NCBI RefSeq assembly: GCF_002117915.1
Contig: NZ_BDJB01000005.1
Location: 186,001-250,000 of the forward strand
Length of the DNA: 64,000 bases
Direction of reading: 5' to 3'
Source of the DNA: Sphingomonas sp. TZW2008
GTDB lineage: Bacteria; Pseudomonadota; Alphaproteobacteria; Sphingomonadales; Sphingomonadaceae
Under the pieces are notes generated by a model. The model searched no databases. It saw only the letters and a program-made list of their open reading frames with translations, and had not been told where the DNA came from. Below, in pieces: positions 52,304-60,429 of the stretch. The position numbers and the translations under genes are program-made. Positions within the stretch are counted from its first letter, which is position 1. Each line of letters opens with the position of its first letter.

Positions 52304-53605
52304 ATGGATGCCAGCACCACGTTGTCGCCCGAGGGGCGCGACGCGCGGGCGCTCCGCCGTCGCGGCTGGACCCTGGCGCTCCTGACCACCGCCTATTTCT
52401 TCAGCTTCATGGACCGGCAGATCCTCTCGATCCTGCTCGAATCGATCAAGGCCGACCTCAAGCTCTCCGACACGCAGCTGGGGCTGCTGTCGGGTCTCGT
52501 CTTCGCGCTGTTTTACGCGACACTCGGCCTGCCGATCGCGCGGCTCGCCGATCGGTCGAGCCGCAGCAACATCATCGCGATCAGCCTCGCGTTCTGGAGC
52601 CTGATGACCGCAGTGTGCGGATTGGCGCAGAATTTCGTCCAGCTGATGTTCGCCCGCATCGGCGTTGGCATCGGCGAAGCGGGGTTCGGCCCCCCGAGCC
52701 AGTCGATCATCGCCGACCTCTATCCGCCCGAGAAGCGGGCGAGTGCGATGGCGATCTACTCGCTCGGCGTGCTGCTCGGGGGCGGTCTCGGCATCGTCAT
52801 CGGTGGGTTCGTCGCGCATTCCTATGGCTGGCGCGTTGCGATGATGGTCGTCGGGCTGCCGGGCGTGGCGCTCGCCATCATCATGAAGCTTTTCGTGGTC
52901 GAGCCGCGTCGTGGCTTGTCCGACGGGCCGGCGGCGGCGCCGATCGCCGATCAGCCGGCGGTGAGCCTGTGGCAGGGGATCGGCGAGATGTGGCGCAACC
53001 GCGCGGCGTTCCACCTGGTCGCGGCGATCACCGTCACCTCGCTGATCGGCTATGCCGTGACTGGCTGGGGCCCGAGCTACATGCAGCGCTCGCTCGGCAT
53101 GTCGATGCTCGACGTGTCCAAATACGTCGCATTGCCCGCCGCCTTTGTCGCCGGCGGCTCGGCGCTGCTCGGCGGGTGGCTGTGTGACCGCGCGGCGAAG
53201 CGCCATGGCATCTTCGCGCAGAGTTACGTCGTCGCGATCATGAAGGTCGTCGCGTTCCCCTTCGCGCTCGCCTTCTACTTCGTCGATGACCTGTGGCTCG
53301 CGCTCGGCTCATACTTCATCGCCGCAATCTTCGCCGGCGCGTACATCGGGCCGACCTATGCGATGATCCAGCACCTCGCACCGCTGCGGCTGCGGTCGAC
53401 CTGGGCGGCGCTGACGCTGCTCGCGACGAGCCTGCTCGGACTGGGGCTGGGGCCTTTCATCGTGGGGCAGGTCAGCGATATCCTGCGACCGACCTATGGT
53501 GCGGAGTCGCTGCGCTGGGCGATGTTCTCGGTCGCGATGCTGACGCCGCTCGGCATCTTCCACTATTGGCGTGCGGGCGTGCTGATGCGTCGCGCGAACG
53601 TCTGA
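52304..53605 (+). CDS. MFS transporter, spinster-like
   Basis: 433 residues, 12 predicted helices. FSFMDRQILSILLESIKADL in helix 1, then LPIARLADRSSRSNIIAISL (motif A region) and GEAGFGPPSQSIIADLYPP are features of the spinster-type MFS proteins common beside sphingomonad catabolic genes. It likely imports an organic acid or lipid-like substrate that the TonB receptor brings into the periplasm. TAGGAG precedes the ATG. A hairpin follows the stop. Confidence 0.92.
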   Translation: MDASTTLSPEGRDARALRRRGWTLALLTTAYFFSFMDRQILSILLESIKADLKLSDTQLGLLSGLVFALFYATLGLPIARLADRSSRSNIIAISLAFWSLMTAVCGLAQNFVQLMFARIGVGIGEAGFGPPSQSIIADLYPPEKRASAMAIYSLGVLLGGGLGIVIGGFVAHSYGWRVAMMVVGLPGVALAIIMKLFVVEPRRGLSDGPAAAPIADQPAVSLWQGIGEMWRNRAAFHLVAAITVTSLIGYAVTGWGPSYMQRSLGMSMLDVSKYVALPAAFVAGGSALLGGWLCDRAAKRHGIFAQSYVVAIMKVVAFPFALAFYFVDDLWLALGSYFIAAIFAGAYIGPTYAMIQHLAPLRLRSTWAALTLLATSLLGLGLGPFIVGQVSDILRPTYGAESLRWAMFSVAMLTPLGIFHYWRAGVLMRRANV

Positions 53606-53613
53606 TCGATCGG

Positions 53614-53639
53614 GAGGCGGGCGGATCACCGCTCGCCTC
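53614..53639 (+). terminator. Hairpin between convergent MFS and TetR genes
   Basis: An 11-bp stem with one G-T wobble (53614-53624 / 53629-53639) and an ATCA loop, 8 bp after the MFS stop and 35 bp before the regulator stop. Confidence 0.5.
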
Positions 53640-53674
53640 GTTCGCACGCTGGCGAACCCTCGCCCGTACGGTGA

Positions 53675-54919
53675 CTAGCCGTCGATCACGCGATCGTCGA
53701 ACATGCCGAACGCCAATGTCGAGGCGTAGAGCGCGATCGCCCGATCGGTCGGCATGGACCAGGCCCATTTCCGCATGTCAAAGGCGGCGTTGAGGAACGC
53801 CATGACGAGCTGGCTCGCGACCAGCGGGTCGACCGCGCGCACCGTGCCCTCGGCAACCCCGTCGGAGATCGTACCGGCGAAACGGCGTGCGATACGGTTG
53901 GAGCGATCGACCATCGTCGCGCGCTCCGCGGTCGGCAGCCCGCTGAGCGCCGTCGTGCGCAGCAGCGGGCCCAGTTCGGAGAATTGCACGCCGAGCAGCG
54001 TCGCGAACATCGCGGACAGCCGTTCCCATTGGGTGCCGCCTTGCTCGTCTGCGAGACGCTGCGCCGCGGAGATCGTATCGAAGCTGCGCCGATAGCAGGC
54101 GATGACGAGATCATCCTTCGCGTCGAGGTGATGGTAAAAGCTGCCCTTGGTGACGTTGAGCGCGCTGGCGATCCGTTGCACCGATGCGCCGCGATAGCCT
54201 AGCTCGTTGATCAGCCGCGTAGCGGCGAGCAGGAAGGCATCGCGCCCCTCGGCGGGATCACGTGGCAGTTCGACAGGGCGGGGCGCCCAGCGCGCATTAG
54301 GTGTCGCAAGGCCGTGGCGGAACACTTCCATCACGCGCGCCTCGACACGGCCAAGTTGGTCAGGTTCGTAGCGCGGCAGCCAGACGGGCAGCCAGAAGGT
54401 GTTTTCCATCAGCACGTGCGCACGCGCACCGTTGAGATCGGTCTGCGCGCGGCCGTGCACTGGTCCCCATAGCCCGCGGGCGCGCCGGAATACCTCGCGC
54501 CAGCCGGCCATCAGCCGCCCGCGGACAGGTTCGTCCATGGCGCGCAGGTCGGACAGGCCGGCGATCTGTCGTTCCTCGCCGCGACGCACGCGTGCGAGCC
54601 GCGCCATATTGAGCGCCAGATACCGCTCGACGCGTGCCTCAGGCGTCGGCGCCTCCATCGCGGTGTCGAGCATGACGAGAAGGTAATCGAGCGTATGCTC
54701 GAATGCCGCTGCCGCCAGATCTTCCTTGCGCTTGAAATAATAGGTGACGCTGGTGGTATTCAGCCCGACGCGACGTGCGACGTCGGCGAACGTCATGCCC
54801 TTCGCACTTTGTTCGTTGATCGCGTCTGCAGCGGCGGCAAGAATGGCTTCGCGCTTCGCCCGGAAGCGGCGCGTGCCGATCTCCTCTCCGTCGCCGCCCG
54901 GTTCCCCCTGAGCCTGCAT
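53675..54919 (-). CDS. Double-TetR transcriptional regulator
   Basis: 414 residues, about twice the size of a TetR protein. Two DNA-binding domains are visible: the first at about 18-68 (MTFADVARRVGLNTTSVTYY), the second at about 227-276 (ASVQRIASALNVTKGSFYHH), each followed by its own helical ligand domain. A single chain could thus act like a TetR dimer. It is divergent from the ACAD10/11-like dehydrogenase at 55073 and probably controls the catabolic genes. The ATG at 54919 was chosen over 24 further upstream in-frame residues of poor quality. Confidence 0.88.
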   Translation of the reverse strand: MQAQGEPGGDGEEIGTRRFRAKREAILAAAADAINEQSAKGMTFADVARRVGLNTTSVTYYFKRKEDLAAAAFEHTLDYLLVMLDTAMEAPTPEARVERYLALNMARLARVRRGEERQIAGLSDLRAMDEPVRGRLMAGWREVFRRARGLWGPVHGRAQTDLNGARAHVLMENTFWLPVWLPRYEPDQLGRVEARVMEVFRHGLATPNARWAPRPVELPRDPAEGRDAFLLAATRLINELGYRGASVQRIASALNVTKGSFYHHLDAKDDLVIACYRRSFDTISAAQRLADEQGGTQWERLSAMFATLLGVQFSELGPLLRTTALSGLPTAERATMVDRSNRIARRFAGTISDGVAEGTVRAVDPLVASQLVMAFLNAAFDMRKWAWSMPTDRAIALYASTLAFGMFDDRVIDG

Positions 54920-55013
54920 CGCGCGATCGTAGCAGTGATTTTTCGAAGAACCAGTCCCTTTCGCATGTGCTTGCGGCAAAGCGCTTGCCACGGCGATCTA
55001 GCCTAAATCAGGT

Positions 55014-55041
55014 GCTTTACCGAAGATGCGGTACGCTTTAC
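55014..55041. repeat. Direct repeat in the TetR / acyl-CoA dehydrogenase intergenic region
   Basis: GCTTTAC occurs at 55014-55020 and 55035-55041, 21 bp apart (two helical turns). A nearby quasi-palindrome GGCAA-AGCGC-TTGCC lies at 54975-54989. Either could be the regulator site. Confidence 0.3.
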
Positions 55042-55072
55042 AGCCGCGTCAAACAGCGAGCGGAGGGATGCC

Positions 55073-56389
55073 ATGGATTTCACCCTGACCGAACGCGAGA
55101 CCTATTTCCGGGATCGCGTCCGAGCCTTTATCGAGGCGGAAATCGCGCCGCGTCAGGCCGAATATCACGAGCAGGCGCATCATGGCGATCGCTGGAAGGT
55201 GATCCCGGTGATCGAGGAAGTGAAGGAAAAGGCCAAGGCCGCCGGGCTGTGGAATTTCTTCATGCCGCCGCATTCGGGACAGCAGCATGTCGACGACACG
55301 TTCGAGTTCGAAGGCACGCAGCTCACCAACCTTGAGTACGCACTGTGCGCCGAGGAGATGGGCAAGATCGGCTGGGCCAGCGAGTGCTTCAACTGTTCGG
55401 CGCCCGATACGGGCAACATGGAAGTGCTGCACCGCTACGGTACGCTCGAGCAGAAGGAGAAGTGGCTCCGCCCGCTGATGAACGGCGAGATCCGCTCGGT
55501 CTTCTTCATGACCGAGCCGGCGGTCGCCTCGTCCGATGCGACCAACATCGAGACGCGGATCGAGCGTGACGGCGATGAGTACGTCATCAACGGCCGCAAG
55601 TGGTGGTCGTCTGGCGTCGGCGATCCGCGCTGCAAGATCGGCATCCTGATGGGCAAGACGAGCTTCGAGGGCTCGCGCCACCAGCAGCAGAGCCAGATCC
55701 TGGTGCCGATGGACACGCCCGGCATCAAGATCGAGCGCATGCTGTCGGTCTACGGCTACGATCACGCGCCGCACGGGCACGGCGAAGTGAGCTTCACCAA
55801 CGTCCGCGTGCCGGTGGAGAACGTGCTGCTGGGCGAGGGACGCGGCTTCGAGATCGCGCAGGGGCGGCTCGGGCCGGGCCGCATCCACCATTGCATGCGC
55901 ACGATCGGCGTCGCCGAGGTCGGCCTCGAGAAGATGGCCAAGCGGCTGCTGAGCCGCGTCGCCTTCGGCAAGCGCATCTCGGACCATTCGGTGTGGGAGC
56001 AGCGGATCGCGCAGGGCCGCATCGAGATCGAGATGACGCGCCTGCTGTGCCTCAAGGCGGCGCAGACGATGGATCACGCCGGCAACAAGGCGGCGCTGCA
56101 GGAAATCGCGATGATCAAGGTCTTCGCGCCGAACATGGCGCTGCGCATCCTCGACGACGCGGTGCAGGCGCACGGCGGCGGCGGCGTTGCGGAGGATTTC
56201 GGTCTTGCGCACGCCTGGGCATCGCAGCGCACGCTGCGCCTCGCCGATGGGCCCGACGAGGTTCACGCGCGAACGATCGCGCGCAACGAGTTCGGCAAAT
56301 ACGGTGACTGGAAGGCCGAGATCGCCAACGATCGCGGCGCGCCGCGCACCGCGGAGGTGTCGAGCGGCGATATCGGCGTCTCGCGCTGA
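55073..56389 (+). CDS. Acyl-CoA dehydrogenase of the ACAD10/ACAD11 type
   Basis: 438 residues. Besides the usual fold it carries stretches characteristic of the dehydrogenase domain of eukaryotic ACAD10/11: [49 protein letters not shown] and [20 protein letters not shown]. The C-terminal arginine-binding and HGGGGV motifs are intact. In ACAD11 this domain is fused to a phosphotransferase; here the counterpart is encoded separately at 57595. Its start has a GGAGGG site upstream. The promoter region is shared with the double-TetR gene. Confidence 0.93.
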   Translation: MDFTLTERETYFRDRVRAFIEAEIAPRQAEYHEQAHHGDRWKVIPVIEEVKEKAKAAGLWNFFMPPHSGQQHVDDTFEFEGTQLTNLEYALCAEEMGKIGWASECFNCSAPDTGNMEVLHRYGTLEQKEKWLRPLMNGEIRSVFFMTEPAVASSDATNIETRIERDGDEYVINGRKWWSSGVGDPRCKIGILMGKTSFEGSRHQQQSQILVPMDTPGIKIERMLSVYGYDHAPHGHGEVSFTNVRVPVENVLLGEGRGFEIAQGRLGPGRIHHCMRTIGVAEVGLEKMAKRLLSRVAFGKRISDHSVWEQRIAQGRIEIEMTRLLCLKAAQTMDHAGNKAALQEIAMIKVFAPNMALRILDDAVQAHGGGGVAEDFGLAHAWASQRTLRLADGPDEVHARTIARNEFGKYGDWKAEIANDRGAPRTAEVSSGDIGVSR

Positions 56390-56509
56390 GCCGGAGGAAG
56401 TAAGCGCCGTCGTTCCGAACCGTTCAGCGACCTGCTCTTCCCGCTCATCGAGGCGACGGAGAGCAGATCGGCGGCAGGTTCTCTAGGACGGCTTCGAAGG
56501 GGAATGAGG

Positions 56510-57598
56510 GTGAAGGCCGCAGTAATTTTCGAAACCAAGGCGCCGCTTCAGATCGAAGACGTCGTCGTCTCCAAGCCCGGCCCGCACGAGGTGCTGATCC
56601 GCACCGTCGCGTGCGGCGTGTGCCGATCCGACCTCCACTTCGTCGACGGCGCCTATCCGCATCCGCTGCCGGCCATTCCGGGCCACGAGGCAGCCGGGAT
56701 CGTCGAGGCGGTGGGCGACGAAGTGCGCACGGTGAAGGTGGGCGATGCGGTCGTCACGTGCCTGAGCGCGTTCTGCGGCCACTGCGAATTCTGCATCACC
56801 GGCCGCATGTTCCTGTGCGTCAGCGCGGAGACGAGGCGCGGGCAGACCAGCGAACCGCGCCTTCGCCTCGCGAATGGCGGCAACGTCAACCAGATGCTCA
56901 ATCTGTCCGCCTACGCCGAGCAGATGCTGGTGCACGAGCATGCGTGCGTCGCGATCGATCCGGAAATGCCGCTCGATCGCGCCGCACTGATCGGCTGTGC
57001 GGTGACGACGGGGGCGGGAGCGGTGTTCAACACCACCGACGTGACGCCGGGCGAGACGGTGTGCATCGTCGGCTGCGGCGGTATCGGCCTTGCAGCAGTC
57101 AACGCGGCGAAGATCGCCGGCGCTGGCAAGATCATCGCGCTCGATCCCGTGCCCGAGAAGCGCGCCGTCGCCGAGAAGCTGGGCGCAACGCACACCTTCG
57201 ATCCGATGGCGAACAACGTCGTCCAAGAGGTGGTGGAGCTGACCAAGGGCGGCGTCCATCATGCGATCGAGGCCGTCGGGCGTCCGCAATCGGCGCAGAC
57301 GACCGTCGACGTGCTTCGCCGCGGCGGCACCGCGACGATACTGGGCATGATGCCGCTCGATCAGAAGGTCGGCCTTTCCGCGATGGAGTTGCTGTCAGGC
57401 AAGAAGCTCCAGGGGGGGATCATGGGATCCAATCGTTTCCCGGTCGATATCCCGCGGCTGGTCGACTTCTACATGCGCGGGCTGCTCGATCTCGACACGA
57501 TCATCGCCGAGCGCCTGCCGCTTTCGCGGATCAACGACGCATTCGACGAACTGCGCAAGGGCGACGCGACGCGCAGCGTGATCGTGTTCGATCAATGA
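56510..57598 (+). CDS. Zinc-dependent alcohol dehydrogenase (class III-like MDR)
   Basis: 362 residues. Catalytic zinc ligands are in ACGVCRSDLHF and PGHEAAGIVEAVG; a four-Cys structural zinc lobe (AFCGHCEFCITGRMFLC) and the Rossmann motif GCGGIGLAAVNAA are present. It oxidises or reduces an alcohol/aldehyde with NAD(H). A GTG start with a well-placed AAGGGGA site is preferred; an ATG six bases upstream lies too close to that site. Its stop overlaps the phosphotransferase ATG (ATGA). Confidence 0.9.
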   Translation: MKAAVIFETKAPLQIEDVVVSKPGPHEVLIRTVACGVCRSDLHFVDGAYPHPLPAIPGHEAAGIVEAVGDEVRTVKVGDAVVTCLSAFCGHCEFCITGRMFLCVSAETRRGQTSEPRLRLANGGNVNQMLNLSAYAEQMLVHEHACVAIDPEMPLDRAALIGCAVTTGAGAVFNTTDVTPGETVCIVGCGGIGLAAVNAAKIAGAGKIIALDPVPEKRAVAEKLGATHTFDPMANNVVQEVVELTKGGVHHAIEAVGRPQSAQTTVDVLRRGGTATILGMMPLDQKVGLSAMELLSGKKLQGGIMGSNRFPVDIPRLVDFYMRGLLDLDTIIAERLPLSRINDAFDELRKGDATRSVIVFDQ

Positions 57599-58665
57599 CG
57601 ACGGCGACGGCGCAGGACACCAGCCTGCAGACGGAGGTTAGCGAGCGCGATCGGCTGGATACCGATCGCCTGTCGGCATGGATGGCGGATCACGTCCCCG
57701 ACTTCGCCGGCCCGCTGAGCTACGCGAAATTCGCGGGCGGGCAGTCCAACCCGACGTACAAGCTGATGACGCCGGATCGCAATTACGTGCTCCGGCGCAA
57801 GCCGATGGGCGAATTGCTGCCATCGGCGCACCAGGTCGATCGCGAATATCGCGTCATGGCCGCGCTTCACCCGACGGGCTTCCCGGTGCCGCGGCAGTAC
57901 GGCCTGTGCGAGGACGATAGCGTCATCGGTTCGGCCTTCTACGTGATGGAGATGGTCGACGGCAGGACGATCTGGGACGGATCGTTCCCGGGCATGGATG
58001 CCGACACCCGGCGCGCGCACTATCACGCGATGATCGATACGCTGGCAGCGCTGCACAACGTCGATCTGAAAGAGACGGGCCTCGAGGATTTCGGGCGACC
58101 GGGCAATTACTTCGAACGGCAGGTGAGCCGCTGGACGAAACAATATCGCGGCGCCGAGACCGAGCATATGCCGGCGATGGAGCGGCTGATCGAGTGGCTG
58201 CCGCGGACGATCCCCGAGCAGACGCGCAGCACGATCGTCCACGGCGACTATCGCTGCGACAACATGAAGTTCGCGCCAGGGCTCGAGCCGCGGGTTGCCG
58301 CGGTGCTCGACTGGGAATTGTGCACCACGGGCGATCCGCTGGCGGACCTCAGCTATTTCTTGATCAGTTGGGTCACGCAGCCCGAGGGACGATCGGGCGT
58401 GATGGGGCTAACCGGACCTGAAACGGGCATCCCGACGGTCGACGAAGTCGTCGCGCGCTACTGCGAGAAGACCGGACGCGATGGCGTTCCCGATCTAAAC
58501 TGGCTGCTGGCGTTCAACCTGTTCCGGCTGGCGTCGATCGTTCAGGGGATCCGCAAACGCTTCCTGATCGGTACGGCCTCCAGCGCGAGCGCCGAGGCAA
58601 CCAGCGCGCGGGTGCCGATGCTCGCCGACGCCGCGTGGGACTCCGCGGTCAAGGCAGGCGCCTGA
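57595..58665 (+). CDS. APH-fold phosphotransferase of the ACAD10/11 kinase-domain type
   Basis: 356 residues. Kinase-like motifs: FAGGQSNPTYKL (nucleotide loop), the Brenner motif VHGDYRCDNMKF with catalytic Asp, and VLDWELCTTGDPLADLSYFL for metal binding. Sequence is close to the N-terminal domain of ACAD10/11, which phosphorylates the hydroxyl of 4-hydroxyacyl-CoA; LvaA of the Pseudomonas levulinate pathway belongs to the same group. It is not a drug-resistance enzyme by context. Translation is coupled to the alcohol dehydrogenase by ATGA. Confidence 0.9.
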   Translation: MTTATAQDTSLQTEVSERDRLDTDRLSAWMADHVPDFAGPLSYAKFAGGQSNPTYKLMTPDRNYVLRRKPMGELLPSAHQVDREYRVMAALHPTGFPVPRQYGLCEDDSVIGSAFYVMEMVDGRTIWDGSFPGMDADTRRAHYHAMIDTLAALHNVDLKETGLEDFGRPGNYFERQVSRWTKQYRGAETEHMPAMERLIEWLPRTIPEQTRSTIVHGDYRCDNMKFAPGLEPRVAAVLDWELCTTGDPLADLSYFLISWVTQPEGRSGVMGLTGPETGIPTVDEVVARYCEKTGRDGVPDLNWLLAFNLFRLASIVQGIRKRFLIGTASSASAEATSARVPMLADAAWDSAVKAGA

Positions 58666-58750
58666 GCGGCAGGCGGGGGAAGGCGCAGCCTCGCACGGCG
58701 CGCCCGTTCCCGCGTCGCCATCCGTTACAATCAGCTAGGGAACAGGGTTG

Positions 58751-59515
58751 ATGAGCCTATTCGATCTGACAGGCAAAGTCGTCGTCATCACCGGATCGTC
58801 GCGCGGGATCGGCAAGGCCAGCGCGATCGCCTGCGCCGAGCAGGGCGCGAAGGTGGTGATATCGAGCCGCAAGCAGGATGCGTCGCAGGCGGTGGCGGAC
58901 GAGATCAACGCGCGCTTCGGCAATGGCACCGCGATCGCGGTCGCCGCGAACATCTCGGACAAGGCGGCGCTCCAGAACCTCGTCGACGAGAGCCGGCGCG
59001 CGTTCGGGCGGATCGACTGCCTCGTCTGCAACGCCGCGTCCAATCCCTATTACGGGCCGCAGGAAGGGATCGCGGACGAGCAGTTCCGCAAGATCCTCGA
59101 CAACAACATCCTGTCGAACCACTGGCTGATCACGATGGTCGCGCCCGAGATGAAGGAGCGCGGGGAGGGATCGATCGTGATCGTCTCCTCTATCGGCGGC
59201 CTCCGCGGATCGACGGTGATCGGCGCCTATTGCATCAGCAAGGCGGCCGACATGCAGCTCGCCCGCAACCTCGCGCACGAATATGGCAAGCACGGCATCA
59301 GGGTGAACTGCATCGCGCCGGGCCTGATCAAGACCGATTTCGCCAAGGCCCTTTGGGAGGACGAGGCGGCGGTGGCCGAGCGCAACCGCACCACGCCACT
59401 GCGGCGCATCGGCGAGCCCGACGAGATCGCGGGCGCGGTCGTCTATCTCGCGTCCAAGGCGAGCGGGTTCATGACCGGGCAGACGCTCGTGATCGACGGC
59501 GGCGTGACGATCTAG
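58751..59515 (+). CDS. SDR-family oxidoreductase
   Basis: 254 residues. TGSSRGIGKASA binds the dinucleotide, the NAAS motif is seen, and the active site is completed by YCISKAA. Such DHRS4-like reductases act on ketones, hydroxyacyl-CoAs or retinoid-like alcohols. It lies 85 bp after the phosphotransferase gene, with a TACAAT -10-like box at 58726-58731. The ATG at 58751 was taken rather than the TTG three bases upstream. Confidence 0.92.
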   Translation: MSLFDLTGKVVVITGSSRGIGKASAIACAEQGAKVVISSRKQDASQAVADEINARFGNGTAIAVAANISDKAALQNLVDESRRAFGRIDCLVCNAASNPYYGPQEGIADEQFRKILDNNILSNHWLITMVAPEMKERGEGSIVIVSSIGGLRGSTVIGAYCISKAADMQLARNLAHEYGKHGIRVNCIAPGLIKTDFAKALWEDEAAVAERNRTTPLRRIGEPDEIAGAVVYLASKASGFMTGQTLVIDGGVTI

Positions 59516-59569
59516 CATCGGGCCGGCGCGGCGGGCGCGGGACAGAGGATCGGCGAAATGGAGGGTGGA

Positions 59570-60367
59570 ATGGCAAGGTTCGAAGGCAAGTCGATCATCG
59601 TCACCGGCGCAGGGTCGGGCATCGGTCGTGCCGCCGCGACGCTGTTCGCCGCCGAGGGCGGACAGGTGATCGTCGCCGACAAGACCGGCGCCGAGGCGAC
59701 GGCGGACGCGATCCGGGCGAGCGGTGGCGCAGCCCATGCGATCGAGATGGACGCCGGCAGAGAGGAGGATGTCGTACGCACCGTCGCGGCGGCGTGCGAG
59801 AAGTTCGGCGGGCTCGACGTGATGTTCGCCAACGCCGGGATTTCGGGCGGCATGGCCAACATCTTCGACACCGATGTCGCGCTGATCACCGAGGTGCTTC
59901 GCGTCAACGTGATCGGGCCGTTCCTGGCGATCAAGCATGCCGCGCCGCGGATCGCGGAGCGCGGCAAGGGCGCGATCATCCTCACCGCTAGCGTTGCCGG
60001 CATTCGGTCCGGCGCGGGATCACCGGCCTATTCGGCGTCCAAGGCAGGCGTGATCAATCTGGCGCAGGTTTCGGCGCAGCAATTGTCGGGATCGAACGTG
60101 CGGGTGAACGCGATCTGCCCGGGGCTGACCGAAACCGGCATGACCAAGTCGGTGTTCGACTATGCGCGCGATGCGGGGAAGATGGATCGCGTCGGTCGAC
60201 TCAACCCGCTGCGTCGCGGCGCGCAGCCCGAGGAACTGGCGCGCGTCGCGCTGTTCCTCGCGTCGGACGAGGCGAGCTACGTCAACGGGCAGGCGATCGC
60301 GGTCGACGGTGGTCTGTCATCGAGCCATCCGGTGACGCGGCAGGAGTACGGTCGCACCACCGCCTGA
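59570..60367 (+). CDS. SDR-family oxidoreductase
   Basis: 265 residues. [21 protein letters not shown] and YSASKAG show a complete classical SDR. It could act as a 3-hydroxyacyl-CoA or secondary-alcohol dehydrogenase after the previous steps. GGAGGG lies just upstream of the ATG at 59570, in preference to an ATG 12 nt before. It is 55 bp after the preceding SDR gene, and probably the last of the operon from 55073. Confidence 0.92.
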   Translation: MARFEGKSIIVTGAGSGIGRAAATLFAAEGGQVIVADKTGAEATADAIRASGGAAHAIEMDAGREEDVVRTVAAACEKFGGLDVMFANAGISGGMANIFDTDVALITEVLRVNVIGPFLAIKHAAPRIAERGKGAIILTASVAGIRSGAGSPAYSASKAGVINLAQVSAQQLSGSNVRVNAICPGLTETGMTKSVFDYARDAGKMDRVGRLNPLRRGAQPEELARVALFLASDEASYVNGQAIAVDGGLSSSHPVTRQEYGRTTA

Positions 60368-60382
60368 CCGCAACACGGGGCG

Positions 60383-60396
60383 GGTGATCGATCACC
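60383..60396. repeat. 14-bp palindrome between convergent genes
   Basis: GGTGATCGATCACC lies 16 bp after the SDR stop and 34 bp before the DUF885 stop. It may act in termination on both strands, but it has no loop spacer or T tract. Confidence 0.3.
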
Positions 60397-60429
60397 TGGC
60401 CCGGTTGCCACACGTTCGTGAAGGCGCCG

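Noticed and set aside
57595-58665. Aminoglycoside resistance kinase
   Set aside because: The APH fold is there, but the sequence is of the ACAD10/11 kinase type and the gene is coupled to catabolic enzymes.
58726-58731. A promoter for the SDR gene at 58751
   Set aside because: TACAAT is a good -10, but nothing like a -35 lies 16-18 nt upstream and the gene fits the operon from 55073.
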